Source of the DNA: Ypsolopha sequella | Lineage: Eukaryota; Arthropoda; Insecta; Lepidoptera; Ypsolophidae | Assembly (NCBI GenBank): GCA_934047225.1 | Contig: OW203989.1 | Location: 10,267,977 to 10,331,976 of the forward strand | Direction: 5' to 3' | Length of the DNA stretch: 64,000 nucleotides | In this document: positions 1 through 10,423 of the stretch, one piece after another | Layout: every line of letters starts with the position of its first letter | Position numbering within the stretch: position 1 is the first letter of the stretch | Made by a program: the position numbers and the translations under genes | Notes under the pieces: model-generated | The model's input: the letters and a program-made list of their open reading frames with translations, nothing else | The model's database searches: none | Told to the model about the DNA's origin: nothing

Positions 1-870
1 TTATTATTAACTTTTTAGTGAATGACTGCTGTTACTATTGAAGTCGGTTACTATTTTTTTGTTAAAAGTTTATTTTATTTCACATTTTTAGTGTTGCTGG
101 GTTAAATTGTGAGGTATGGGTAGTTCTTGAAAACGTGGTGTTAATATGAAACGAAGTTCAAGTGAGTATAAGTAGCCATGTTTGAGTAGCTTCCTGCTAT
201 CAGCACCCTAACACAACATGATTACCGCAATCTCGTGTTATGTGCTGTCATCCGTTGAAGAGTTCTACGGTGATGAAGCCAAGATCGAAGGTCAGGTGGG
301 TACGCTGGCAATTTTCAGCAATGCCCTGTAATGAGCACCCTAACACAAACTGGTCGCCGCAATCCAAAGTTATGTGCTGTCATCCGTTGAGGAGTTCTAT
401 GGTGATGAAGCCAGGATCGAAAGTCAGGTGGGTATTCTGATAATCTCCAAGTAATACCCTTGAATCAGCACCCTAACGCAGTGATTGCCGCAATCTCGAG
501 TTATGTGCTCTGATCCGTTGAAGAGTTCTATGGTGAATATGGTGATGAAGCCAGGATCGAAGGTCAGGTGGAAGAATGTCGATTTTCAAGTAATACCTTG
601 TAATCAGCACCCAATAACAAAGCGATTACCTCAATTTCGAGAGGTATCCTGTCATTTTCTGAGGAGTAAATCTGCCTATCTCTGAAGACCTTCATCAGAT
701 CATGACCAAACCCAAATGAGACCTACCTGGAAGTACACTCTTCCAAACAAAAAAAGAATTATCCAAATCGGTTCAGAAATGACGGAGTTATGGAGTAACA
801 ACGCCAAAAAAAAAAAAAAAAACATACAGTCGAATTGAGAACCTCCTCCTTTTTTGAAGTCGGTTAAAAA
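1..870. repeat. Lepidopteran interspersed repeat with internal minisatellite
   Basis: This stretch is bounded by two copies of the motif GAAGTCGGTTA (near 42 and 855). The same motif ends other repeats near 21515 and 39365. The right end has the usual run GAATTGAGAACC followed by a T-rich stretch and GAAGTCGGTT, as at 39335-39377. The interior holds a tandem array. I infer an abundant moth/butterfly transposable element; its class cannot be decided here. ORFs in this region are by-products of the array. Confidence 0.6.
202..735 (+). repeat. Tandem repeat, about 4 copies of a 132-138 bp unit
   Basis: Units begin with AGCACCC at about 202, 334, 467 and 605. Each carries the blocks ATGTGCTGTCATCCGTTG and GATGAAGCCAGGATCGAAGG. 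Units 1-3 are close copies and unit 4 is clearly diverged. The spacing drifts from 132 to 138 bp. This is a small minisatellite inside the interspersed repeat. Confidence 0.8.
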
Positions 871-1017
871 GGGCAAGCAGGTTTACCTCATAGTATTTTT
901 CTGTAACTGTGAGAGCCTCAGAACATTTGATTTAAATGTTCTGTGGTGAGAGCAATTGGTACGTATAGAAATACTAGCACATCAACTCCGAACAAGTATA
1001 TGTTCATCGTCACGACA

Positions 1018-1165
1018 TCGACATGAGGGGGTGTCAGAGGTGTTCCAAGTGTGAACTGTGAAACCTGCGTTTCACTGACGATTATTACGTTCCAAAGTGA
1101 AGGGTGCCCACCCTATCGTCGTACTTCGGGCACAAATACAAGCTGTGAACAATAAACAACGCAGA
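1018..1165. repeat. SINE-like repeat fragment (copy 1)
   Basis: The segment shares the ordered blocks GGTGTT-CRAGTGT, CGCGTTTCAC-GACGAT and ACTTCGGGCACAAA with 4955-5100. A weaker match lies at 45400-45495. It is an interspersed repeat; the tRNA-like head is visible only in the 4955-5215 copy. Confidence 0.45.
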
Positions 1166-1994
1166 GCAGCAGGAAATGCGGTACAGCTAAATTAGTACTG
1201 TAAGTGGTTGGTAACATTACTTGTTCATTGCCCCCTATAGAAGTTCGCAAAAAATTTAACTTACCACTATATATTTGTTAATAATTTTAATTTAGATTAA
1301 GTTTAGTTTTTATTTATATTAAATTATCTCATCAAAATATATGTAATAAAATAATAAATGTACTTCCCGCTCGTAAATGTACTTTGTTTCATAAGTCTTA
1401 AGGTTCGGTTTCGCCAAACATGCTCTCGCGTTTGGACAATTTAGCATATTAAATCAAAATATTTTAAACAAATAAAATTCTTGTAGTTAGTTAAGGTGAT
1501 TACCCACGCCAACGGCCTTGAGCAATCGGCCTCACCTCCGGGGAGTTACAGGCGCTGCTCCCCGCATGCCTCTGCGCAGACGCCCCGCGCCCCTCTACAA
1601 AGATCGCTAGCGTCGAAATGATTCACACCTCGTAGCGAGGTAGAAATAAATTTATGTAGCATTGTTTTATGCGTAAACCTATAACTACGATTATACTCGT
1701 ATAACTTTTGAAGCTCAATAGGCTGTGGTGCTGTAACAGAGAGATGTGACTATTCTGTTCCTACTACTACACGGTGATATTTTGGTAGTTTTGAAAACAA
1801 ACTAGTGATTATAGTAATCGCGAACTAGTGGTGATAGTACTGAAATCGCGAAAATATATAAAACATATACAACAAAATCGGTTATGTGAGGATACCCGAA
1901 AGTGACCAAGTTGATATTGGGGTCAGACCTTTATAAATCTTGGGCTTGAGCGGTAACAGACGAGCGTCACTTTGCAGTTGGTAACCGTCAACAG
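1166..1994. other. No gene seen
   Basis: AT-rich sequence with one GC-rich island at about 1495-1620 that contains no usable reading frame. I see no gene, RNA or clear repeat boundary. Confidence 0.5.
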
Positions 1995-2157
1995 TAGGCC
2001 CACCATGAGTTTGGCACTCGATAAACGTTAGCGACTGCGTAAAATATAATGTATTGGAAATTCTGGTTCCTCTCGTATACCGCTAGAACCGCTAAACTCA
2101 TACAAATGTTTTACGCTGTCGCTAACGTGCATCGAGTGCCAAACTCATGGTAGGCCA
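1995..2157. mobile_element. Palindromic MITE, 163 bp
   Basis: The left arm (about 1995-2045) and right arm (about 2107-2157) are inverted copies of about 50 bp. They share the core GAGTTTGGCACTCGAT and CGTTAGCGAC. No protein is encoded. A perfect short palindrome of the type GGCACAGTA-TTA-TACTGTGCC follows directly at 2160-2180. Confidence 0.7.
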
Positions 2158-2216
2158 GAGGCACAGTATTATACTGTGCCAGAGGATTGAGGTAACTAAT
2201 GTCGGAGGTAACCGTC

Positions 2217-2260
2217 TAATGATGGTAGCGTCAGCCGTCGTCGGTTGCAGTCAAACAATT
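2217..2260. repeat. Half copy of the 3856-3992 inverted repeat
   Basis: The segment matches one arm of the fold-back at 3856-3992, sharing TAGCGTCAGCCGTCG and CGGTTGCAGTC. The partner arm is absent, so this is a solo or truncated arm. Confidence 0.5.
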
Positions 2261-2820
2261 TTTCATAAAAAGTGTCTGTTTTTATATTTGAATTATTTTT
2301 GAACGATAATGACGAAAAAATATATATATTGATAAAATATAATTTTGTTACAATTTTTGTTTATTTCGGTGCTTTTAGAGACTTGAGTGGTATGTATCGG
2401 TTATTTGCGGGTCTCATAATAAAACCGATAGTATGTAATATATTTGGGTACTCAGAAACGGTTTCAATGATATTGATGCAACTTTTAGATTTTATTTTTA
2501 TGAAGATTGTATTCGCACGTAAAATAAACAAAACACATATTTTTTTAATCTGTAAATTTTAATTATGTTACGTAATCTGTACCACAGTTTCACCTCGCTA
2601 ACACTTGTAAGCTCTGATCTACAGGTAAATCCTCAATTTAATAAATATATGTATATATTTTCTTGATCATGAGTCTTCTGCTTTTTATTTGTTCTTCACT
2701 TGAGATAAGTTAAATTTTTTGTTGTGCACTTTGTTTTTCATTTTATTGTTCGGTACTGTGGTTTTCATTTTCTTGTTTTATATTTTGTAATACATTTGCT
2801 GTAAATTAAAATGAATCTAC

Positions 2821-2937
2821 CAGAATCGAGTCTTTAATCGTTTTTTGTTCAGAGGCTGTCGGATCTTTGTCTTTGCCGTTCATTTGTAATGCAATGAATG
2901 AGGCTGGAGATGGTGGTGGTCCAAAAGATATTTTTCT
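2821..2937 (-). CDS. Candidate exon module C (unrecognised gene)
   Basis: On the minus strand a 117-bp open segment (39 codons) follows a pyrimidine-rich acceptor ending TTTTTCAG and precedes a donor-like GTAGAT. It encodes a peptide starting RKISFGPPPSPASFIA and containing NGKDKDPTASEQKTIKDS. The module at 3148-3264 has exactly the same length and aligns codon for codon. Read past the donor, the frame stops after four more codons, and a minus-strand AATAAA lies about 80 bp further on, so this could be a terminal exon. I do not recognise the protein, which is short, polar and low-complexity. It may equally be a decayed duplicate. No other exon of the gene could be identified upstream. Confidence 0.35.
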
Positions 2938-3147
2938 CTGAAAAACATAATAAATAAGTTTGAATTTACCTAAGTACATAGTATAATTTTTAACCCACTA
3001 TAAATTATAAAATAATGCAAACCCATTAAAGAAAAATACTCAAGTTTCACAAACAAATATAAAACATAATATTAATTCCTAAATATTTACCTAAATTCAA
3101 GGATATTACCACGTTATAAAAAAAGATTGGTAAATTCTCAAACCTAC

Positions 3148-3264
3148 CGGAATCGACTCTTCGATAGTCTTTTGTGCAGACATTGTTGGATCATTGTCTT
3201 TGCCTTCCATTTCTGAAGCAATGAATGAGCTTAGAGATTGTGGTGATCCAGACGATGCTTTTCT
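3148..3264 (-). CDS. Candidate exon module B (unrecognised gene)
   Basis: A 117-bp minus-strand open segment lies between an acceptor TTTCTTAG and a good donor GTAGGT. Both ends are in phase 0, so it could be spliced to module C without changing frame. It encodes 39 residues including SSFIASEMEGKDNDPTMSAQ. It shares the SFIA, GKD-D-T and QKTI positions with module C, and the EGK-N-PT-SA-KT pattern with module A. Equal length, matching splice sites and an open frame argue for tandem exon duplication rather than chance. Function unknown. Confidence 0.4.
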
Positions 3265-3321
3265 CTAAGAAACATAACAAATAACGCTGAATATGTTTTA
3301 ATACGGAATATAATTTTTTAC

Positions 3322-3836
3322 GTACTAGGCTGTCGGGTGACAGTTGGTAACCCTATGTCATTAAATAACAAGATGTGACCAATTCGTAGTGGTGTAGAAA
3401 AAAAACTACATCAAAATAAACAGAGTTGGCTCGACGCAACCTGAAAAATTTTGTAAAGTCAGCAAAAGCAGCACAATTTTATTGATTAAAAAAAATCACA
3501 TCATCAAGTATATATCATCGATAGAGCGTATAAAAGCTTTTTTTCATATAAAAAGATATTCGATAAAATCAGGCTGATATTAGTACCAACATAGGACATG
3601 CAAACCTTATTTTTAAGCACCTTGTGATACGCTATACCGAACATAGTACTTGCTACTTATTGACGTAATTTTTGTCAGAAAATTTGCGTTGTTTTTGCTG
3701 ACTGTATAAAACGCTCTAGGTTGCGCCTAGCCAACCCGGTTTATTTTGATGTAGTTTTTTTTCTACATCACTACGAGTTGGTCACATCTTGTTACTCGAT
3801 GACATAGTGTTCCCGAATGTATTCTGACAGTCTACT
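3322..3836. mobile_element. Fold-back element with ~115-bp inverted arms
   Basis: The arms at about 3322-3442 and 3715-3836 are inverted, near-identical copies. They share CAAGATGTGACCAA and AAAAAAAACTACATCAAAAT. The roughly 270-bp loop is AT-rich and non-coding. A transcript through it would form a long hairpin. It is a non-autonomous DNA transposon of unknown superfamily. Confidence 0.75.
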
Positions 3837-3855
3837 ATTCTATACCATAAATTGC

Positions 3856-3992
3856 CACCGAATGACGTTAGCGTCAGCCGTCGGTTGCAGTCGACCATAC
3901 AACGCTGACAATACCATCAATCGAGTACAGTCGGCGCTGTTTGGCAGCGTCAGCGCGTCGAATGCAACCAATAGCTGACGCTCACTACCATT
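3856..3992. mobile_element. Short inverted-repeat MITE
   Basis: Arms of about 50 bp (left from AATGACGTTAGCGTCAGC, right ending GCTGACGCTCACTACCATT) are imperfect inverted copies around a GC-rich centre. A single arm of the same family lies at 2217-2260. Non-coding. Confidence 0.6.
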
Positions 3993-4139
3993 GTTCGATG
4001 GTAGTCGATGGCTATCGCCAACATAGTTCGACATAATCATGTGTACGGCTACCGTTTTGAAAGTGATGTTCGTTTGTTGGTCCTCTAAATATTTACAAAA
4101 TTTCAATGACATTACATAATTTCAATGACAATGATATTT

Positions 4140-4500
4140 GATAGGTGGTAGAGCTGATGCTGGACTCGACTGTGGAGGTACCACCATCTTATTTGGAGAC
4201 CCCCTCGAAGTAATTCTGAGGAGAGTAAGAGGACAGCTCACAGGCAAAAAACCAGGAGACCCACCATGCCTAGGACCGATGGATGGCGGTATATCCATCC
4301 CTTATAGCCGGGCCTTATATGGAACAGACTGGTAACGGGCAGCGGCGTCACTGGTGCGAGGGTTCCGGCACCGCGCTCATCAACCCCCTGCCCAGCGTGT
4401 GTGAGTATGGACAATTCTTCCAGGATGACCACCGGGAATGACAAAGTCCTGAAACGGCTTATGTCCAGCAGTGGACGAACGAGGCTGATGGATGGATGGA
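4140..4500 (+). repeat. Interspersed repeat with (GGAT)n tail, copy 1
   Basis: About 360 bp closely matching 38938-39300, with a partial copy at 62450-62502. Shared blocks include GGAGGTACCACCATCTTA, ACCATGCCTAGGACCGATGG and TCCAGCAGTGGACGAA. The right end runs into GATGGATGGATGGA, a simple-repeat tail typical of a retroposed 3' end. I infer a LINE/SINE 3' fragment. The short ORFs in it are not conserved between copies. Confidence 0.65.
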
Positions 4501-4547
4501 ATGACATTACAGGTTACATGCACAGATTATTTTGAATTAATATATTG

Positions 4548-4627
4548 TCAGGTCTTGGTCTTTTTTGCAGATTTTGTCGGAATATTTTCTTTGCCTTCTG
4601 TTTCTGGTGGTCTCTTTTTAGATGCCC
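4548..4627 (-). CDS. Candidate exon module A with stop (unrecognised gene)
   Basis: On the minus strand, after the acceptor ATTTCAG (AG at 4628-4629), a short open segment encodes ASKKRPPETEGKENIPTKSA then KKTKT and a TGA stop at 4548-4550. The EGK-N-PT-SA-KT pattern matches modules B and C. Its entry phase differs from theirs (two bases complete a split codon). It may be an alternative terminal exon or the original last exon, with B and C as downstream duplicates. The Lys-rich end resembles a nuclear or disordered tail, but no function can be assigned. Confidence 0.35.
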
Positions 4628-4954
4628 CTGAAATAATATATCAACTATATGTATTATACCTACAATTCTAGTTATTCAACTATCTCTACATAATATTACA
4701 GGTATAAATACCACGGTTTTGATATGCCTGCCTGGGACATATTTTTCTGGAATGAACTAAAACAAGTATTTCAAATAGTGCTCCGGTCCAAAAAAACAGG
4801 TCGGAAGCGGAGCTAAACCATATACATAGTCCGAGCCTTGATACTTGGGTAGTTTATTTAGCTGGATAGAAGTAAAAACAAAATTTTGAGCAAAGTTTTT
4901 TGCGTGAATTGTTGCTTATAGCTGTTTATAATAATAATTATACCTATACATTGT

Positions 4955-5216
4955 CATGATAGGAATCCCCGAGGGGGCTTTGGAGGTGTTTCGAGTGTCT
5001 CCGCACTCGGTACACCCGCGTTTCACCGACGATAAGTATGTCCCAACGTGGTTGGTGGTGACTTCGGGCACAAAACATTCAGCAAGTAGTAAGTATTAGT
5101 AAATACTATGCACAAAAATTCCGAAAAACTCCTTGGTGCATGCCCAACCGAGGCTTGAATCTGGATCTCAAAATTGAGAGGCCTGCGTTCTACCCATGAG
5201 CTACTATATTATAATT
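4955..5216 (-). repeat. SINE-like repeat with tRNA-like segment (copy 2)
   Basis: The left part matches 1018-1165. The right part (about 5145-5215), read on the minus strand, has an A-box-like GTAGCTCATGGGTAGAAC and a B-box-like GATTCAAGCC, as in tRNA-derived SINE heads. It is not a functional tRNA because the cloverleaf arms do not pair well. Confidence 0.5.
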
Positions 5217-6020
5217 TTTCTAAAAAAAGTTCCTTGCTAACTCGTCAAACTTCTAGTTTATTATAGCGTCCACGCGCGAACTTCACAGCACAATTTATCC
5301 TCTAAATAACTAAGTCCATTGCCGAAAGTACTCTCTGAACGCACACAAATAAAAATCCTTATAAATATTTTCGCAAACATGTCATCAGACGCCAGGGTGC
5401 GGTACGTGGCAACGAGTGACACAGCCTCCCCGTCTGAACGCCACTGCATGACTGATGCCTGCGCCCGCGCAGAGCACCTCGTAGCCTTTGACCTTGAAAT
5501 CTTACATATTTCGATATTTTTAATAGAAAAAGTTACTGGATATACTTGAGATATGTTGCATTTAAAGTTCAACAGATTCTTGATTTTTTGGCGTGTAAAT
5601 ATTTCCAAACGTCATAGCAGATTAGGAGGAGTAGGGAATTTAAGCCAAAAAAACATCATACAGTTGTTATTTTTTTTAATATAGAAATTTTGATCGTACG
5701 AAACCAAAATTTGTTGCAAATATTTTTAAAGAGTTATTATTTCATATATATTTTTTTCAAGCCATTTGGTTCAGCCGTAAACGAGGAGTAGGCTTTAGAA
5801 AGTACACATCTGGCTGTATTTGAAGGATCAAGCGCCTTAAGAAGTCGAACTACATTATTTGTATTTTAGATTTGAAATAAGTATCATAACCTTCGAGAAA
5901 AAAAATCGGAAACATCACTAAAATCAGTAACTTAGCGCAAAGTGCATAACATAACTTTGTATTTCTAATTGACTGACGTTTAACCTTAAGTATAAAATTA
6001 GCTGTATCTATATACCAAAA
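5217..6020. other. No recognised gene; contains a TTAA-family fragment
   Basis: Two overlapping open frames on opposite strands (5261-5608 and 5319-5549) show no recognisable motif and probably arise by chance. At 5760-5832 the sequence resembles an end of the TTAA-flanked family at 21039-21504, sharing AGGCTTTAGAAAGTAC and ending GCGCCTTAA. Confidence 0.4.
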
Positions 6021-6170
6021 CCATCCATCCATCCATCAGCCCGTATTCGTCCACTGCTGGACATAGGCCTCCCCAATATTACGCCACTGTTGGCGGTCCT
6101 CAGTCATCCTCATCCAGCCGCCACCCGCAACGTGCTTCAGATCGTCAGTCCAGCGGGCAAACCAATTGTA
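6021..6170 (-). repeat. Retroposon 3' fragment with (CCAT)n tail
   Basis: The segment starts with a CCATCCATCCATCCAT run followed by GTCCACTGCTGGACATAGG, which is the reverse complement of the tail arrangement seen at 4455-4500. It is therefore a minus-strand retroposon 3' end with a tetranucleotide tail. Non-coding. Confidence 0.55.
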
Positions 6171-6894
6171 TGATTCGGCTTGGCCTGCGTATATATTTTT
6201 GTAAATAAATAAACAGGCTTTTAGTTATTAAAATCAGTTCATGAATGTATTAACATAAGCTATACTTAGATGTTATTAGGTTACTGTCTGCCGTTAAAGG
6301 TCGGTGTAATGTCAGATGCACAATTTCAAATGAGCATAAAACATTGTGTAACTTGGTCAATCGGTTTAATAAAAATAATATAAATAATAGACTATAGGGC
6401 TGACATTCGTGAAGAAGCAAAAACGCAAAAGCTTTAAGTTCGCTCGATAGAAAAAAATTACGAAGTTACCTCTATATTTCATGTTTTTCGAGTGTTAAAG
6501 GACCTTTCTTAAAACAGTTTGCCTTGAAATTTGTATTAAAAAAGAGAAAACAAATGACCCCGTATAATTGCACGGGGATTTTAAATAATTCTGTTTTGTT
6601 TTCATTTAATTTAACATCTAAGAATTGGCGGAGGAGGATATCTTGACACATAGGATCTCAACAAAGAATCTATTTTTTTTGGACAAACATAAGATTCCGG
6701 TCCACATCTGGCCAACTTTTACTATGGAGCCAGCCATACCTCGAATCAGCTGTTTCATAGCAAAGTTACATAGCTATTAGCTACCCAACGAAGATATAAG
6801 AAAGAGCAGATTTTTTTCACGAAAAGTTGTTCGTGTGGACGAATACTACGAGTATCACCAGTTTCCGGCTTCCGTAACTTCATCTTAACGCCCT

Positions 6895-7362
6895 GTATAT
6901 GCTCTGAAATTCGACCTATTCCTTGAAAGGGGTTATAATAGAGATCATTTCCAACAAATAATGCCTATCAACTAGGGGTCAAAAATGATAATTTATTTTC
7001 AAGTTAAACTCGTCGATATTTCAAAACTTACAAAATAAAAATGGTTTTCTTCCCACTTAAGACCCTTTTCTTCTGAGATTATGGGAATTCTGCTCATGTG
7101 TGTGCTTTTATAAATGATCACTCATTTATCATTAATCAGAAAAATAACAAATAAGTGCCGAGAGAGGAATCATTATTTTTAAATAATTTGTTTTTCATTA
7201 CCAGTCTGAAAGTTTGAAAAATATTTTAAAAACCTTCGTAACTCGGAGACCATTTATTTTCGATCCCTAGTTGATAGGGCTTAAACTATTGGAAATGATC
7301 TTTAGTATTACTCCTTTCAAGGAATAGGTCGAACTTCAGAGCATCATGTACAATATTTCGTA
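6895..7362. mobile_element. Fold-back element, arms about 90 bp
   Basis: The left arm (about 6899-6990) and right arm (about 7250-7348) are inverted copies sharing TCGACCTATTCCTTGAAAGG and GATCATTTCCAA. The loop is AT-rich. It abuts the palindromic MITE at 7369. Non-coding, superfamily unknown. Confidence 0.65.
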
Positions 7363-7368
7363 TCACAT

Positions 7369-7635
7369 ATACAAGGTGACTTTTTGATCATCGTCCAAAT
7401 TCATACTGGATTCTTGGTAAGTGATCAGTATCTTGGATCAGTAACAATTTTTGTGAAATTCGTAAAATGAAATTTCGGCTTCCCATAGAAATTCAGTTTC
7501 AGTCCCAAGTGACCACTATGGGGAGTCGAAATTTCATTTTACGAATTTCACCAAAATTGTTACTGATCCATGATACTGATCACTTACCAAGCCACCAGTA
7601 TGAATTTGGACGATGATCAAAAAGTCACTTGTATA
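7369..7635. mobile_element. Palindromic MITE family TACAAGGTGAC, copy 1
   Basis: An almost complete palindrome of 267 bp. Each arm has TACAAGGTGACTTTTTGATC, CCAAATTCATACTGG, TAAGTGATCAGTAT and ATGAAATTTCG. Related copies lie at 40132-40401 and 57288-57556. The ends lie in a TATACAAG context, which suggests a TA target as in Tc1/mariner-type MITEs. Non-coding. Confidence 0.8.
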
Positions 7636-7639
7636 TTAT

Positions 7640-8170
7640 AATATCATATTTTATGAATATGATATTTCAGGAATATGTCATGGATGACACATATACGAAT
7701 TGCTCAAAAAATCACTCATTTAATTTATATTACTGAGATTTTCCCTTCACCGTCTTTATAAGGTAATTGATGCCGATTATACTCATTCAGCGGGAATGGA
7801 GGGAGCTGCAACCCGTTCCCTTTAGCACGAGTCTAACAAAGTTCCAGGAGGTAAAGTAACTGACTTGCAGATCCTGCGACTGCACTAGCTCCAACATAAA
7901 CAGTGATCGCCCAGCTCTAAGGCAGGTTTTACATTTTGGCTAGTTAGAAGTACCTAGACGGCAACTCTGGCACATGCGACAATTTGCGAGGACCAAAGGC
8001 GGGTGATTTTAAGAAGCTCTTTGTACATAAACGTAACAAGATTTTAAAATAAAAAGCTTTTGCTCGGATTCATAACATGTGTTTACATATCTTTTAAGGA
8101 ATTTTACTTCGTAGAATTATCATCAAACGGCACTTATTATAGGCTGAGAAATGAGTGCTCTCTAAGGGTA
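7640..8170. other. No gene seen
   Basis: AT-rich sequence without a convincing reading frame, RNA or complete repeat. Confidence 0.4.
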
Positions 8171-8505
8171 TGTGGATGGAAAAGTCGAAAGCAGGGTCTT
8201 TGACTTAAGAACTTTGTTTGGACTAGTTAGGAAATAAACATACTAAAAGTCCTTATCCCTCCGAGTCGAGCCCGAGGGGGGGGGGCACAAAGAAGATCCC
8301 GTTTTTTGGTTTTTTGCTTACATCTCAACAACAGCTGGTTCTATAGACTTGAAATTTTGCATATAGATACCTTATATAGTGAAGGCGTCCACTAAGAAAG
8401 GATTTTTCAAAACACACCCCCTAAGGGGGTGAAATGGGTGTCCAAAGTTTGTATGGGGAAACAAGATTAGTTAGACTATTTTATTCGAAACTTCACAGGA
8501 GTACT

Positions 8506-9635
8506 CAAGCCAGTGGAGAGCGCATGCGGGGGTAACGCGACTCGCCAAACAGCCGCTTCCCAAAGCGTTTAGGCGCTTGAAGCGAAGCCATTGGTTTTAG
8601 TCAGAGTTTGGCTAAATATTTCAATTGAACTTGCGCTTTGCGTTGATGTCTTCACGTCCTCTCTTTCTGTCGCACGGTGAAATGCACAACAGTTGTCTCG
8701 TTTTTTTTCGATAGTGCTGTCCTACTACGTGTTTAATAATTTATCGAACAATGTATTGTTGCTTACATACATTGTATGCATGTAAGTATATGTAATGTAT
8801 GTAAGGTAAGTACTTAATGTAGGGATATTTTTATACGCGTTTGTTTAGCGTCAGAAGTGCCTATGTTTATCAGTAGTGTCTGTCAGTGCATCTGATACCA
8901 TTTTTAGGGTTCCATACCCAAAGGGTGCCTAACGGGACCCTATTACTAACACTCCGCTGTCCGTACATCCGTCCGTCCGTCTGTCTTGAGGCTGTATCTC
9001 ATGAACCGTGATAGCTAGACAGTTGAAATCACACAGATGATGTGTTCCTGTTGCCGCTATAACAACAAATACTAATAATTACAAATATTTAGTTATGAAG
9101 GTAGTTATTATTACTAACTTAATTAGACTCTTTAGATGTATGGAGTTTAAAAGATTGTAAGTGTCAAGTTAAGTTGGTCATTCACAAATGCAAGTGGAAT
9201 GATTTACCATGTTTTAGGGTTCGATTGTGTGGTGGTACGGAACCCTTCGTGCGCGAGTTCAACCCACACTTGGCCGGATTACAAAAAATAATCAAAACCC
9301 GAAGGATTATATAAGAAAAATATACTCCAAATTAATTCATTACAAAAATCAGTGAGTAGCTACTTTGTCAAATAAATAATTTTGTTTTATTTATTACCCA
9401 ACAATACTTTCATTGGTATATCTTTGACAAACTCGAAAATTCCAAATTAATTTTTTCGATTTTATCGATATCGATAATTTTTCGTTTCACTTGTATGACA
9501 TCCCTACACAAATTACGCATCAAATTTTGACCTTGAGCTGTCCAATCACAGCTCGCTAAGCTGTCACGTCCCCCGCCGTATATTGGTGACTTGTGTTTTG
9601 AAGGAGAATGTGTCTCTGCGCTCTCCACTGGCTTG
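8506..9635. mobile_element. Nested TIR element, 19-bp TIR CAAGCCAGTGGAGAGCGCA
   Basis: The left end CAAGCCAGTGGAGAGCGCA and the right end TGCGCTCTCCACTGGCTTG are perfect inverted repeats. The CAGTGG core is reminiscent of hAT termini, but I cannot find a clean 8-bp target duplication. It sits inside the long-TIR element 8171-10110 and itself contains the repeat 8905-9285. The open frame at 9410-9628 has no recognisable motif. Confidence 0.6.
8905..9285. repeat. CCGGCCAAGTGCGAGTC-family repeat, nearly full copy
   Basis: It begins with TTTTTAGGGTTCCATACCCA and continues through a (CCGT)n stretch, CATGAACCGTGATAGCTAGA and GATGTGTTCCTGTTGCCGCT. It ends with GTACGGAACCCTTCGTGCGC and ACTTGGCCGGATT. 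A parallel copy is at 39560-39855. This is a very common lepidopteran interspersed repeat of uncertain class. Confidence 0.65.
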
Positions 9636-10202
9636 TTGCTTCATGTCTTATCTATAAATGTGTTTCAAGTTTTTTCAGAATTCAACCCCTAAAAGGGGGA
9701 AATGGGGTAAAAATTTTGAAAATCAACATGGGTATTGTTTGAATGGTTTATCGGGTCGCTGATTACGAAAACAACAACGATTTTAAAATCCAACGTGGTT
9801 GACGTGAAAAAGGCTTTGAAATTCGACCATTTTTCGAAGCTCATAGCTAGGCAAATATTGGAGATAGATAAAAAGTGTGAAAGCTAAAGTTGTAGAAAAT
9901 TTTATCAGCTTTCATTATGTAGTAAAACAAAATTTGGTACAATGCACGGTTTTCGAGATGTAAGCAAAAAACCAAAAAACGGGATCTTCTTTGTGCCCCC
10001 CCTCCTCGGGCTCGACTCGGAGGGGCAAGGACTTTTAGCATGTTTATCTCCTAACTAGTCCAAACAAAGTTCCTAAGTTAAAGATCCTGCTTTCGACTTT
10101 TCCATCCACAAATTATTCGTTGCTTAAGCTATTACGCGAGTAACAAAGTCGTATGAAACATAAAGCGTGTGAAAAATGTTGCGAGAATAGCCGCCCTGCC
10201 CC

Positions 10203-10423
10203 CCTATTCTGTATCTTTAGTTGCCAACTGAACGAGGTGCCTATCATCAAAAACATAGATAAATACTGAAATTTCAAAATTGCCTTTAGTGGGTATTGAA
10301 CTATTAACAATGTGTCGTCACTTCAAGTGCGAACATATCCTTAGAACATCGAAATTCGATAGTATATCTATGTTTTTGATGATAGACACCCAGTCCAGAA
10401 GGCAACTAGAGATACATAATAGG
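10203..10423. mobile_element. Palindromic MITE, 221 bp
   Basis: The inverted arms begin CCTATTCTGTATCTTTAG and CCTATTATGTATCTCTAG (right arm reverse-complemented). Both contain CTATCATCAAAAACATAG. Non-coding. Confidence 0.65.

Larger units (their letters stand above)
8171..10110. mobile_element. Long-TIR element (arms ~160 bp) with nested insertion
   Basis: The arms at 8171-8330 and about 9950-10110 are inverted copies, sharing TGTGGATGGAAAAGTCGAAA, CCGAGTCGAGCCCGAGG and CACAAAGAAGATCCCG. The inner flank at 8390-8500 also matches the Helitron interior at 11220-11335 (GTTTGTATGGGGAAACAAGA), so these elements share modules. A second element, 8506-9635, interrupts it. No transposase is recognisable. 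Confidence 0.65.

Noticed and set aside
240..685. Open frames with similar N-termini at 240-440 and 485-685
   Set aside because: They repeat because the DNA is a 132-138 bp tandem array; the frame is not kept through all units.
2272..2562. 96-aa hydrophobic plus frame
   Set aside because: Very AT-rich; hydrophobicity comes from TTT/ATT codons, with no supporting features.
5261..5608. 115-aa minus frame overlapping a 76-aa plus frame
   Set aside because: No motif, no splice or start context, opposite-strand overlap; probably chance.
8506..9635. hAT assignment with 8-bp TSD
   Set aside because: CAGTGG core fits, but the flanking octamers do not match; class left open.
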